DNA of 64,000 nucleotides from Dendrolimus kikuchii (lineage: Eukaryota > Arthropoda > Insecta > Lepidoptera > Lasiocampidae): assembly GCA_019925095.2 (NCBI GenBank), contig CM034412.1, forward strand, positions 186,001-250,000, given 5' to 3'. A program made the position numbers and the translations under genes. Position 1 is the first letter of the stretch; each line of letters opens with the position of its first letter. The notes beneath the pieces were generated by a model. It saw nothing but the letters and a program-made list of their open reading frames with translations. It did not search any database and was not told the origin of the DNA. Positions 42,729-54,804 of this stretch are shown here, piece by piece.

Positions 42729-43400
42729 TAGGTAATTATTTCTTTTCCATTATTCGATGGGCAATATAAAGCAAATTTTCTCTCACACGAATTCGAAACA
42801 TATTTGTCTGTTTATCACTGTACAGTTTCTATGTTAATATTGTTTATATCTGAAAATGTTTTTAACGCAATACGAAATAATACAGTCAATCAAGACATGT
42901 GAGACGATGGAATGATGTTGAGATTTTGACAAGTGGACTAAATGAAATAGTAGAGCAGACTTTATTAAAACCGGGCTAGAGAAATTTCTGGTAGAAAGAA
43001 GCGATATATATAAACTGATAAATTGTAGAAGCGATTCGGGACTATAGCGAAATTCTGATAATAATTTTCACTCTTTTCATCTCTGATAGCAACCCTATCG
43101 AGTGGCGTTAATCTTGGGCAAGGGACATCTGCATTTGCTAGGATTATCTCGTTCACTGATTAATCTGTACGTGCTCATTGGTCATACAGTGGAGTTATAT
43201 CAGAACAACCAATGTTTGAAATCTTCTCTAGTGTAAATATTTTGTACTCTTGTTAAACTACCGCCATCGCTAAACGAACACGTAACACTTGTATGATCCC
43301 AAAAAAGCAATTAACATAGATTAAGCTATATCATCCTTTAGATCGACTGTACCTATATAGTCAATGTCCGGGTTTATTTATCTTGTTCTCCATTCTTTTG

Positions 43401-43588
43401 TACATACATAACTTCAGGCCAGTTCCTTTGCGGAGTAGGCACGAACAACAGAGCGCCATTTAGGCTTATTCTTACACACCTCACTTGCTTCTTTGACATT
43501 CATAACTCTTGTCATGCACGCTCGTCTGTTCTTAAGGCTCCTGACATCACCTTCTGCTAGTACACGATCAATTTGATCATGGAAGGTC
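43401..43588 (-). mobile_element. Family A LINE 3' end
   Basis: tacatacataacttcaggcc to gatcatggaaggt; cttttgt on both sides is a likely short duplication. Confidence 0.84.
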
Positions 43589-43745
43589 TTTTGTCATTGT
43601 CAATCTTTTGTCTTGCTATATATACATCCATATTACCACGTCTGTTTCCCTTAGGGTTAGACAGACTAAGATTTCCACTTACTACGATTTTAATATATAC
43701 CTTTTGTTTCATTTACTTTGTTTAATCTCTTTATACATTTCTATC

Positions 43746-44038
43746 GAAAGAATACAATTTCCTGCGTTGGGGCGGCCTGTCGTAAGAGGCGACTTAACAA
43801 CCCACAGCCAGGTGGTAGGGCATTTGCCCGACTGGATGGCTAGCACCCCTGGTCTTAAGTATGTCGCCATAACAACCTTGAGTTGTGTTCCGGCATTAGT
43901 GACCAGTTTCCAGTCTCCCTTAAGAGAGCAGCAGCATGTAGCACCTTTGATGTTGCAAATGTCCATAGGCGATGGTAACCGCTTTCCATCGAGTGGGCCG
44001 TCTGCCTCTCTACTGATCTCTTGCAATAAAAAAAAACA
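43746..44038 (+). mobile_element. Family B element, head slightly truncated
   Basis: gaaagaatacaatttcctgcg to ctcttgcaataaaaaaaaac. The core hairpin has lost its left arm (gcagcatgtagcacc). Confidence 0.84.
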
Positions 44039-46046
44039 TATACGTTTATTATAGGTGCTTTTTAATTACCGCCACCAACCACCACCATCGCTGTTGTTAT
44101 ACACTTGCTTTGTTAGTCTCCTTTCATCCATTCTTCCTCTGCCCAAATCACATTAACATTCCTTTCTTAATTCTTGCCCTACCATTGGTAGAATTTTTAA
44201 ATTACTGAAATGAACGTTTTGTAATCAGGTACTTCTCATCAACAGCTGTTACTGTTCTAAATAATAAACTGTGGTAAACCACCGCAGGTTAAGGCTCCTA
44301 TTGCCGCAAAAGCCGAAAGTGGGGTGCAAACGAAACAGCTTTTAGTTGATATTTATTGATCAATAATTTACGAGAAATAAAATACAAATGTTCACGTCAT
44401 GACACCTAACGTAGTTTGTTCGTAATTTTTCTATAGTCACTTTAAACTAAAAAAAATATCACCAAATCACCTCCAAATTAAGCCAAGAAACCATTTTACT
44501 CCTTTAATTTTTCCAAAACAGGATAAAATCATATCTCTATCTTTATGAAAAAGGTACAAATAATGTTTTTTTTTTTAAATATCACTTTGTTTTACTTGTA
44601 ATAAAATAATAATGCATCTGGAAAACCAGGTTCCTAGAAGCCCAGCTATTGCCTGAAAAATCAGTACCAAAAATTTTTCTAGGACGTTGGCGTCGCTACA
44701 AGCCTTAAACCTGAACGATATAATATAAAGCCTTCCCTCCACACATAGTTAGGAAACTAACTTACTTTCACATTAAAAAGACATTACTCATTTTTTATAT
44801 TCTGCTGAATTTGTTACGCGAAAGCAACAATCTTATATTACTATTATTTTTTCTGTGTTGCCATTTTACAAGCTCTCTTTTCCTTATTAAGATTATGTTT
44901 CACATAAAGGCCGCTATGCAGTGCATCGTTAAATATATCAATACAGACAAAGCCAGTAATTACCATTAGTCTTAAGCATAGTGTAGTGTTACCTTTATAA
45001 ATGTTACCATAAGAAAGTATTTCTTTGCCGCATATATCAACAATTGTTTTTTTTTTCGGGGAAATGAAGGTAGAAGGATATATATGTACCTTTTAATTTT
45101 ATACATTTGTTAACCGATTGTTGATTAGTGCTTGAATTAGTGTTAAGATGTTTTATGCAACTGGCCAGTAAAAGAAAATAGGTATTGCGATATTTCGATT
45201 TGGAAATTCAGTTTATTTTAAAAGTAAGTATGCATTTTATATATACAGTGTGTCAGTAGAGGAAATGGGAATCAAATCGCAAGGAAATAATCCTCGGCCT
45301 ATAATACGTTTGTTGGAAACAATTGTAACATATACTCCGTTCACGATAACTGGATGTGCGGTTACCAACAATCAAAAATATTAACCCTACAGTTCAAGTC
45401 AAAAACATCTAAAATTGCAATAAATAAAACAAAAAAACTTGATAGGTGTCAAGGGACACCCGAATGGAACGAAGTTGCTTTCGATTAATTAGTGAAGGAA
45501 TTGTAATATTTTTTTTTTTAAGTTTTTATTATTTATTCTGTACAAAAAACCTGTAAATACACTCAGCAAAAATAATCGTCGCGACACCACACTGTTCAAT
45601 GCGAAATAGAAAGACGAAACGAAAATAACTGGCTTGTTTTCTATGAGAGAGAGAGAGACAGACAGAGAAACACGCGCACGCCGCGCGGCTTACAACTATA
45701 GCAAAAAGTCTCGTTACAACTTTTGCTCTTCATTTTTTCCGTTTAGCCCCCTTCCCCCTTTATAAAAAAAAGAACTCCTTCAAAAATCAAAGAACACGTT
45801 GCATTTTGTAATAATCTTTATTTAGCTATAATTTATTTTTTGTTGCAAGTGGCGCCAACGCATAGGTGTTGATTTTGCCAATGACGCATAGAGAGTAAAG
45901 TGACAGGTGAAAGAAAATTTATAGAAAAAAGGCTTTAATCGGTATTCGATAGCAAAGACCTTCTGTCATCCTGTGGACAAAACAAACATATGTTAGACTA
46001 TCTACACTATAAATAAATGTTATTAAGCATTAAAAATTTATATAAA
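44039..46046. other. Skeletor intron, 2 kb without assigned features
   Basis: AT-rich throughout. Short (GA)n near 45645-45660. I see no frame, structured RNA or window-repeated element. Confidence 0.5.
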
Positions 46047-46232
46047 ACTAGCTGTTGAAGCTGATGAAATAAAATTCAGAACCCGATTGCAGCACCACCT
46101 ACCGGGTCTAATTGTGAATCTAAACCATCCTCGAATCCATTTGAACACACACAAAAAAAATTATTCAAATCGGTCCAGCCGTTTAGCAGTTCACTGTCAA
46201 CACACGTACAGAAGAATTATATATATAAAGAT
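46047..46232 (+). repeat. Family C RTE-like retroposon, one monomer
   Basis: Very close to 24745-24945 (accgggtctaattgtgaatc, ccagccgtttagcagttcac, cacgtacagaagaattatat), with a shortened head. Confidence 0.7.
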
Positions 46233-46274
46233 ATAAACATAAACATTATGACAGGGCGGGCGAAATCTCGTGGT

Positions 46275-46400
46275 AAGATATCGTAGAGCGGGGTTTTAAC
46301 TTTATTGCAATAGAAGAAAATGTGCTCCAACGTCCCTTTCAGCTAATCCACATTCGCAAAGGGAGTGGTCACGAACCCTGATCTTGGCTAGGAAAACTGG
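46275..46400 (-). repeat. LINE relic (C-terminal polymerase region)
   Basis: The minus-strand frame reads SPVFLAKIRVRDHSLCECG and AERDVGAHFLLL, the Cys-containing C-terminal motif of Jockey/R1-type elements. Only about 40 codons remain. Confidence 0.6.
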
Positions 46401-46532
46401 GGAACAACAGTGACCCAATCTAAAAGAGTATTTTATTACATGATATAAGTGATTTTAATGTTTGGATGTTGGTATCCCTGCGTGTCAAATTATCGTGACG
46501 TTTTTGGTCAAGCGCGAGTTGTTTATATAAAG

Positions 46533-46835
46533 AACTAGCGGTTTCTGTAGACGTTGTCCTGATTTGAAAAATAAAAATGTAGAACCCGATTCCAGCGCCA
46601 CCTACCGGGTCTAATTGTGAATCTAAATCAATCCCAAACCCACTTAAACTAAATTTTTTTACTCCTTGGGTTACATTATTGAAGTTTTAGTGGGCATCCC
46701 CAATCTTTTCTAGTAATTTGGGATAATGTAGCATTCTAATGGTGAAAGAACTTTTGAAATCTATCCAGTATTTTTTGAGTTTACTCGTTACCAACATACG
46801 AAAATACAATCTTTCCTCTTTACAATATTAATATA
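46533..46835 (+). repeat. Family C / RTE-type tail
   Basis: actagcggtttctgtagacg, ccagcgccacctaccgggtc, then an RTE-like end with ccagtattttttgag and acaatattaatatag. Next to it, 46837-46865 is a family E scrap (cccactgctgggctcgg). Confidence 0.6.
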
Positions 46836-47550
46836 GATCCCACTGCTGGGCTCGGACCATCCATTTTGTGTGGAAAATAGATTCCAGATCACTATCATTG
46901 GGGGGAGACTTGTAATTTCCTTTACTGACCCAAAAAAAACATTTTCGACTGTGATATTAGAAAATATGCAATTCTACTGGGCTTCAAGTCTACTATTTAA
47001 AAAAGTGTAAGAATGGTCCTTCACTGCTATTATAATAGTTCCATAAAGCTATCATTACTATTACTTGCCTTTTACAAAAGCTCTTCACTATGATACATCA
47101 TACGAAGAAGTGCACTTTTTATTTTGAACAATTACGGTGTCACTATAACGCTACAGATCGACCATTCTTGCACTATTGATAGCAGACTTGGGACACTGAT
47201 TATGTATATTCCAATTTATCGATATTTGATATATTTTACAGGACCTTATTATAGAACGTTTGTGTGACAGAAATACGCTCCTTATTTCAGGCCAGTTAAT
47301 GTATTTTGTGTTGTACGATTAATTTGTATATTTTTTCAATTAAAATGCTAATTGTAAGCTGTCTCAAATACTCACTGTAATAAAGCTTACTAAATGAATG
47401 TGCCAGTGTTTAAATTTTTTTCAACAATTTCTAACTACTGTCTATATCATAGAATAAACCGTGAGCAAATATACATTTCAGTTTAATAATCTGTGTAAGC
47501 CGCCAATCTGTCATGCTCCGGGCTCCTTGGAAAACGTTTCCTACAATTCC

Positions 47551-47862
47551 TATTCGTGCAGGAACGGAGAAAGAATACAATTTCCTGCGTTGGGGCGGCC
47601 TGTCGTAAGAGGCGACTAAACAACCCAGAGCCAGGTGGTAGGGCATTTGCCCGATTGGATGGCTACCACCCCTGGTCTAGAGCATGCCGCCATAACAACT
47701 TTGAGTTGTGTTCCGGCATTAGTAACCAGGTTCCAGACTCACTTAAGAGAGCAGCAGCGCATTTGTAGCACCTTTGGTGTTGCAAATGTCCATAGGCGAT
47801 GGTTACCGCTTTCTATCCAGTGGGCCGTCTGCCTGTCTGCTGAACTCCTGCAATAAAAAAAA
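47551..47862 (+). mobile_element. Family B element, full length
   Basis: attcgtgcaggaacggag to ctcctgcaataaaaaaaaa. Confidence 0.86.
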
Positions 47863-48275
47863 ATTCGAAAACTCCTCTAGGCTAGAAGTCCGACAACAAG
47901 GCTATTTATCATCACAGGTCTAGTCAATTAAAACCGTTGAGTATAGAAAATCTAATAATTCATTGCGAAAGTTATTTATTAAAAGCAAATAATTGGTGAA
48001 ACAGAATGTGTAACACAGGTGAGTCCGCGTGCTGATATTATGCGAAGGTGGGTGGTCTTTACAGATGTACCGGAAAATTGATCCTCTAATTAGGTGTCCG
48101 GGACCAAATGCCTAACGATGTTGTGTGGTCGGAATTAAAGGAGGAAGCGATTATTTAAATATGCTTTTTGGAAATGTAAAGAAGACTGGTAATTATGGAC
48201 ATTAGAAAAATATATTTTGAGACTTCTGTACTACTTATTCCAATTCAGACACAATTATTTTTTGTTAATGAAATA

Positions 48276-48391
48276 CATACATACATACATACATAACTTC
48301 ACGCCAGTTCCCTTGCGGGGTAGGCACGAACAACAGAGCGCCATTTAGGCTTATTCTTACACACCTCACTTGCTTCTTTGACATTCATAAA
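48276..48391 (-). mobile_element. Family A LINE 3' end, short, with target duplication
   Basis: (CATA)n tail and last 115 bases of the family. ttttgttaatgaaata is found at 48260-48275 and again at 48402-48417, with about ten unassigned bases before the second copy. Confidence 0.85.
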
Positions 48392-48627
48392 ATGTTTTGA
48401 ATTTTGTTAATGAAATAATAAATAAATAAATAAAAAGAAACCAATTTCTTAGGAAATGAAATTTTATTGACACAATGAAATGTATGTATTTCATATTCTG
48501 TGTATTTCATATAGTGTAGTGACTTAAAAAGGATAGTTAATACAAGGGTCGTCCCAAAGGAAAACTTATGTTCTTGAACTAAGTCTTTTATAGATTTTTT
48601 TATCTTATAAGATTCTAAAGTAGCATG

Positions 48628-48829
48628 GCAACCAACCCTGGTCTAAGGTATGTCACTATAACAACCTTGAGTTGTGTTCCGGCATTAGTGACCAGGTTCC
48701 AGTTTCCCTTAAGAGAGCAGCAGCGCATTTGTAGCAACTTTGGTGTTGCAAATGTCCATAGGCGATGGTAATCGCTTTCCATCAAGTGGGCCGTCTGCCT
48801 GTCTGCTGAACTCCTGCAATAAAAAAAAA
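48628..48829 (+). mobile_element. Family B element, 3' two thirds
   Basis: tagcatggcaaccaaccctgg to ctcctgcaataaaaaaaaa. Confidence 0.83.
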
Positions 48830-49227
48830 CAGTGGACATTTTACTTAGAATTGGAGGATAAATAAATACATATTCACAAATATAAAATAAACATAATTTG
48901 AAAAATAAATAAAAGATCTGGTGTCGCCGACACTTTGTGGGTGGGAATGAAGGGAACTTACTTGGTTGTTGGGGATGGTGACGACTTTGATGATTATTGA
49001 GAGCTGATTTTTAACACTGCACTGGATATATTTGTTTGTCACGTGAACCGGCGTGTGCGCACTTCGTCGCGTTAATTTGATACTGAATGAACGCGGTTTT
49101 CGGGCTGATAGTGATGTGACATTGTCCAGTAGTGTTGTGCGGATAACAGCGCGAACAAGATCAATCATTTGATAACTCACTATCGAGTGATGTGACATTG
49201 AATCATTTATTTTTACTCCTCCCCGCT

Positions 49228-49355
49228 GCTGGAGTACAACAGACAGGCTTACGGTCCATCTGATGGAAAGTGGTTACCGTCGCTTATACTTTTCCAACAC
49301 CAGAAATAGAATTTGGTCACCGTTATGGCGGCATGCTCTAGACAGTCTAGACCAG
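49228..49355 (-). repeat. Family B relic
   Basis: acaacagacaggcttacgg, ggaaagtggttaccgtcg and gttatggcggcatgctctag remain, with large deletions between. Confidence 0.6.
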
Positions 49356-49489
49356 CTGTATAATATCAAAACAGAAATTCGTAAATTTTAAAATATACAT
49401 AACTTACGATTTCAAAGAAATTTTAATGTATTTAAAACAGTTCCAGAGACAATAACGTCAGTCTTCCATTAGCGGATAGACAAATGTAG

Positions 49490-49735
49490 ATTCGCTTCCT
49501 CTTTTAACATGACACCTGAATTTGCTGGTCAAAGGGAAAGCACATGATTACACCGCGCCATGCCATCGGACCGCCTTTCCCCAATTTCCCCATGGTAACG
49601 AGCCAATGTGTCAAAATTGCCCCCCTCTAGCACATTGCGATGAGACCGCACGGGAGCTCACTGACCCGCCCGACCCCTGACCCCAAGGACGATTCCACGC
49701 CTCGCCTTGACAGTATTAAACGAATTACAAATGAT
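49490..49735. other. GC-rich unique patch in the intron
   Basis: About 240 bases far richer in GC than its surroundings (ccgcgccatgccatcgg, gcacgggagctcactgacccg). No frame fits a known domain and it does not recur here. Confidence 0.4.
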
Positions 49736-50039
49736 TTAACTGAAAACTATTTTCAGTTTTAGTATTTAATTTTAAACAATAACATTACTCATTGACACTT
49801 GACATCTTTGTCTTCAGCGATCACGGCTCTTGTTTTTTTTAACAACTAAAAAGAAAAAAAAATCGACTTAAACATTAGACATAAAAGAACAACAACAAAT
49901 TTAGAAAAAAAAACGTTGAAAGAAGTGGGTTAAGTTTTTGTTTTTGTTCAAATTTTTTTTTTACTTCTTAGTTGCGCAAATAGTTCAATAGTTTTAGAAG
50001 TCATATATTAATCGCTTGTAGAAATTGTATTACTGAGAT

Positions 50040-50235
50040 GCGTATACAAGTTGCCATCGCACTCTTCTATGTATATTCTCTTCAGCAAGAGTTGCTCTTG
50101 ATTTTCCCTAGGATCCACTCATCATATCCTGACTTGGTGACGATGGGGCCGCCTCGGGACTATATATTTACGAAAGACAATTAAAATCGATCCTATAATT
50201 GACGGAGAAATCACGTAACATTCATATAAAAAAAT
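50040..50235 (-). repeat. RTE-like tail, inverted
   Basis: Carries gagttgctcttgattttccctaggatcc and ggtgacgatgggg, the reverse of the 30600-30700 section. Confidence 0.55.
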
Positions 50236-50295
50236 AAGCGCCTGTAGAAAATTTAATACTAGCATGCGTATTTTGCCAGGTGGTAGGGCATTTGG

Positions 50296-50928
50296 CTAAC
50301 TCAAAGGGCGCGGGTTCGATCCTGGCCGGAACGCATGCACCACTTAGGCAGTTTTCTGACCTAATCTGCATATTGTTACAATCAAGAAAGAAAAATTAGA
50401 GAAGCTACAAGAAGGAAAGGTTTAAAAAATAAAATAATGCCATCTTTAAATGTTGTCAAGCACAGTGTCACATATCAGGCTGTTGAAATTTTCAACAAAT
50501 TACCCCCTTACCTAAAGCTAAATATATATAAAATGCAATCTTTTAAGCGTAATGTCAAAGCATTCCTTCTTAAACAAGCATATTATTCAGTTGACGATTA
50601 TTTTTGTGCTTAAATAATAATATAATTATATAAAAATGCCTTCCTAGTGACATATTTGTGTTAAATTAATAATGTTTATTGTAAATTAGATTCTTTTTTA
50701 TAAATTGTAATTTTTATTGTAATTATGACTACGTATATTATATTTCAGACACAAATATTTTTTGTTAATGAATTAATATAAAAAAAAAATCCACGTGCTA
50801 ATAACGGTGAAGGAAAACATCGTGATGCAACCTGCACATCGAGATAACCGATGTGTCAAACCTGCCAAGCCGCCTTGGACAAGCGTGGTGGGTATACTGT
50901 CCGTTCCCCTATGAGGAGGAGGCAGAAG
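50296..50928 (+). repeat. Family E SINE split by a LINE fragment
   Basis: The forward SINE 50300-50380 holds gcgggttcgatcctggcc, whose ggttcgatcc is a Pol III B box. It resumes at about 50795 (cacgtgctaataacgg) and ends ccgttcccctatgagg. A family B scrap (ccaggtggtagggcatttgg, 50278-50297) is fused to its start. Confidence 0.78.
50381..50793 (+). mobile_element. LINE 3' end inserted in the SINE
   Basis: The frame reads VEIFNKLPPYLKLN, MQSFKRNVKAFLLKQAYYSV and DDYFCA stop, a polymerase C-terminus of CR1/L2 style. An AT-rich tail with A run follows. The phrase tttttgttaatgaa near its end also occurs at 48260. Confidence 0.7.
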
Positions 50929-50929
50929 T

Positions 50930-51111
50930 CGTGGAAGGCCACGACACACCTTCCATGATCAAATTGATCGTGTACTAGCAGAAGGTGATGTCAGGAGCCT
51001 TAAGAACAGACGAGCGTGCATGACAAGAGCTATGAATGTCAAAGAAGCAAGTGAGGTGTGTAAGAATAAGCCTACCCCGCAAGGGAACTGACGTGAAGTT
51101 ATGTATGTATG
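50930..51111 (+). mobile_element. Family A LINE 3' end
   Basis: cagaagtcgtggaaggcc to gttatgtatgtatg, with an internal deletion (aataagcctaccccgc). Confidence 0.84.
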
Positions 51112-51537
51112 CAAGTTTAATAGGAGAAAGGCGTAACGGAAACACACAAAACTATTATTGTTATTTTTATGTGAACTGACTTTTAATTGGGGGTATGTAC
51201 TAAACAAACTTTACGTCTAGTTAAAAAGATCCAACATATCCTGACCTGTATGGCAAACCACTATGCACGATTGTCATAGGTCTTTGTACAGTGGATCGAA
51301 AGTAGCCCACAGAACGATCTCAAAATCCGCTCGAGTAAGAAATATATTAATAGTACTAACGACAGTGTTGCACAGTTATGGAATTTGCCATGAATTTGCC
51401 CGTTTTTGACAGAATTCAAATCATAAATGTAACCCAAAAAAAACAGACAAAAAATCTAATAATTACATTTTCGGAATCCCCTGGTCCGAATTATCCCCTT
51501 TGATTTTTATTTTGACTTTACAGAACATACATACATA

Positions 51538-51774
51538 CATACATAACTTCAGGCCAGTTCCCTTGCGGGCTAGGCTCGAACAACAGAGCGCCATTCAGGC
51601 TTATTCTTACACACCTCACTCGCTTCTTTGACATTCATAACTCTTGTCATGCACGCTCGTCTGTTCTTAAGGCTCCTGACATCACCTTCTGCTACTACAC
51701 GATCAATTTGATCATGGAAGGTGTGTCGTGGCCTTCCACGACTTCTGCATTCATCCACTTTTGCATTGTATATT
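51538..51774 (-). mobile_element. Family A LINE 3' end with 13-bp target duplication
   Basis: (CATA)n tail to gcattgtatatt; actttacagaaca lies at 51525-51537 and 51775-51787. Confidence 0.88.
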
Positions 51775-51886
51775 ACTTTACAGAACAGACACGTCAATTT
51801 TATTTTTATTTAAATCACTATATGATTCATCCAAAATTAAAAACATAAATACATGTTGGCTTAAGTTGTGATAAACTGTTTTGCAA

Positions 51887-52287
51887 CTTGGGGGCCTTTA
51901 GCTTGCTAGGAGAGCAAAGGACCTTCTACCCCCGCACAACGAAGTGGGGTGTGCTCTCCCAGGGCACACTCCAGGCACTTTATTGCGCTGGATCGGCTGG
52001 GCGTAACTATGTTCTAAATCTCAGCCTTTCCAACACATACAAAGCGCAGGAACGTCAGGGAGGAGGGGGTTTTTAGTGGGTATTGGGGTTGCTCGCCCGT
52101 GCAGCAACGCTCGGAGTCTTCCACACTATTCTGTGACGTCGATCGCGGACGAAGCGCTGCCAAGAGCATACTATTGCTGCAGTGTTATCGCCCCCGACCG
52201 ACGCGTGTCGTTCCCCTAGCAATGACCCAGTTTGTGCGTAAATCGGTTAAGCATTTTCCCTCGCCTCAAAACAAAAAAAAAAAAAAA
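51887..52287 (+). mobile_element. GC-rich 400-bp poly(A) retroposon with 14-bp target duplication
   Basis: Bounded by aaactgttttgcaa at 51873-51886 and 52288-52301, ends in a long A run. It begins cttgggggcctttagc. A 62-codon frame at its start (LLGEQRTFYPRTTKWG, LSNTYKAQERQGGGG) could be the last codons of a LINE protein, but I do not recognise it. Confidence 0.75.
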
Positions 52288-53154
52288 AAACTGTTTTGCA
52301 ATTAGCATTATATATTATATTCATCAATTTTCAAACTTTTTGTATAAGTAGATATAATTATTCAAATAGAATTAAAACAAAGCAAAAAAATTGTGTATGT
52401 GTGTGCAGTTCACACGCAGTAGAAATAAAACTTCAGAGCATACAGATCATTTTTCTCTGACTTTTATTAATGCAATTTCTTTAGTCTATATCCGTCAACA
52501 ATTATAATTCAAAAAAATTAACCTAAACTATGCTTTAAATCACTATCATGAAGTTCAAAATTCAATGCACTGTTACACACAATTTCCTTTGATCTATGTA
52601 TAAAAGAATAATCTGCCTTAAGTACATACAGATAGAGCTAAAATTCATTTGACATCTTTTAAGTTTTATATAAATTAAAAATACTAACGGGTAAAGAAAA
52701 ATGTGTTTTATTTTTAATTAAATAAGGTTGAATTTTATATGTTTATGTCTTTTCATTTCAATCGCAGTTTCTAAAGAAATTTCACTTCAAAAATTAGGAA
52801 GTGCCTATTGCTCATTGTATGTAGCTGGTCTGTAAAGTGAGATGTATTAACTGGCAACAACAATATTTGTATCGCGAGTGAAATTTACGAGAAAAGTTAA
52901 TTTCCGTGAGCAAACTTGAAGCGTAGCCGAGTGGAAAGTTTTAATGAGTGCCGAACGCCACCCTCCCACTGATGGGCCACGAGCCCACGCCCCACGCGTG
53001 CAGCCTCACTTCCAAGGGCCCGGGCGATGCTCATCGACGATAGACAAAAGAGGAGAAGACAGTGAAACCAATGAGACACTTTTCATCATCTTACATTTAT
53101 ACCCTGTCTAACAGTTTATTTTACTTTTGACAGGTCGATCATTAATAATAAGTA

Positions 53155-53605
53155 GGGGTCGCCCGTGGTCGAAATTTGACCATAATAATTAATGTCAAAG
53201 ACTATACTTCTATAATCACAGATTTCGCCAAGGCTGCACTTTTAATTTGACTTGAACAATAAACAAAAGAGTATATATTTCAGCAGCGCATTTGTAGCAA
53301 GTTTGGTGTTGCAAATGTCCATAGGCGATGGTAACCGTTTTCCATCAAGTGGGCCGTCTGCCTGTCTGCTGATCTCCTGCAATAAAAAAAAAAAAATATG
53401 CGTGTGTGTGTCAAATATATGGTAGTGTGTGTAATGTTGTTTTGTTGATTTAATATATTTTATATGCATAATTAAAAAAAATAATAACATTTGTCGATTC
53501 TTCTCTATACAAACTATAAGTGTGCGAAATTTCACACTCCTCCGTCAGCGCAATTTTCGTAAAAAGGTGTACAAAGTTTTTGCTTCACGTATTAATATAT
53601 AGATA
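53155..53605 (+). repeat. Lepidopteran RTE-like repeat, second copy, split by family B
   Basis: Matches 17742-18395 on both sides of a B insertion placed at a different point, so each copy shows the empty site of the other. Confidence 0.75.
53281..53396 (+). mobile_element. Family B element, short 3' end
   Basis: cagcagcgcatttgtagc to ctcctgcaataaaaaaaaaaaa, 116 bases, inserted after gagtatatattt. Confidence 0.85.
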
Positions 53606-53619
53606 ATAATCGGCAGACA

Positions 53620-53775
53620 AACATACACATTGTGTATCCCAAGCACAGCAAGTCACGCTTGTGTTATGGGTAACATCAACGGACCACTCCGGGGCCGATC
53701 CCAGACACCCAGACCATATTAAATAACCGAAAGTTCGTTTCCGAAATTTACCATGCTAGGAATCGAACCCGGATT
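53620..53775 (-). repeat. SINE-like fragment
   Basis: ggaatcgaacccgg (B-box-like on the minus strand), tccggggccgatccc and cacagcaagtcacgcttg; resembles a second tRNA-derived SINE type of moths. 72 bases before the Skeletor exon at 53848. Confidence 0.5.
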
Positions 53776-53847
53776 ATACACTTTTGTAAATGAAATGACA
53801 AACGATAATCTAAGAGACACATTTGTAAATTGTTTGTTTGTTTCCAG

Positions 53848-53947
53848 TCGAAGCTGAACTGTGAAGTGCTGAACGAGGAGCTAGCATTCGAGGTTCGGTG
53901 GGCGATCGCAGGCGACAGCATCGTGTTGCAGCTCGTCTCCAAGCTCG
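53848..53947 (+). CDS. Skeletor: Skeletor exon: start of DOMON domain
   Basis: The acceptor is tttgtttccag and the donor is ctcg then gtaagg. It starts in phase 0 and leaves one base. It encodes SKLNCEVLNEELAFEVRW, then AIAGDSIVLQLVSKL. The pattern of Cys, FEVRW and IVLQLVSKL is the first strands of a DOMON beta-sandwich as seen in Skeletor and Knickkopf. DOMON domains in other proteins bind haem or sugars; whether this one binds a ligand cannot be told from sequence. Confidence 0.9.
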
Positions 53948-54146
53948 GTAAGGTCCCTCCAATCTTTTTCAGGTCTACTCCAAACCCAGAGTGAAAAACG
54001 GTCATTGACCTTTGAGAGCGCTGCAGGGGTACCAGACTTTAAAAATACCAAGTGATTTCGTCACAAGCTAATAACGCGCACTTTACGATTCTTCATACGA
54101 TTGATAGTTGCTGCAAACAAATATATATATTATTTTATGAGAACAT

Positions 54147-54396
54147 GAATAAACAGATATACAATGCAAAAGTGGATGGATGCAGAAGTCGTGGAAGGCC
54201 ACGACACACCTTCCATGCGCAAATTGATCGTGTACTAGCAGAAGGTGATGTCAGGAGCCTTAAGAACAGACGAGCGTGCATGACGAGAGTTATGAATGTC
54301 AAAGAAGCAAGTAAGGTGTGTAAGAATAAGCCTAAATGGCGCTCTGTTGTTCGTGCCTACCCCGCAAGGGAACTGGCGTGAAGTTATGTATGTATG
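54147..54396 (+). mobile_element. Family A LINE 3' end with 11-bp target duplication
   Basis: gaataaacagatatacaatg to gttatgtatgta; tatgagaacat at 54136-54146 and 54397-54407. Open frame KQIYNAKVDGCRSRGRP to YPARELA. Confidence 0.89.
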
Positions 54397-54804
54397 TATG
54401 AGAACATAAAATAGTTTTTGTCTACCTCGCTTAAGTTGAAGTCTATAGGTCCCGCCATGTAAAAAGAACGCTGAGCGGTAGTTGAGGGGATGAGTCTGCG
54501 CAGGTGTACAGTCGTATCCTAATGTTTTATGAGTAATTGTTTTATTGTAGAATCTTATTAGGTACTTTACTAGCTACTTAGTACTTTGGAATTGGATGAA
54601 ATTCCCCCCTCCCCCCCTCCTTACCACCAATTTGATCGATAAAACGCTCATTGCGCAGGTTCAGAGCCAACTTTCTTTTAACGTGACGCGAACTATATAA
54701 AAATTTGAAGAAAAAAACCAGAACTTGTCTTACCGTCGTCGGTAATTCTACATGTAGATATTAAAGTAGAAAATGTTTTAAATTTTAAACACATAATTTA
54801 ACAT

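Noticed and set aside
52915..52955. tRNA-like phrase gcgtagccgagtgg, similar to a Leu/Ser tRNA A box
   Set aside because: No matching B box, anticodon arm or acceptor pairing follows, so no tRNA gene is called.
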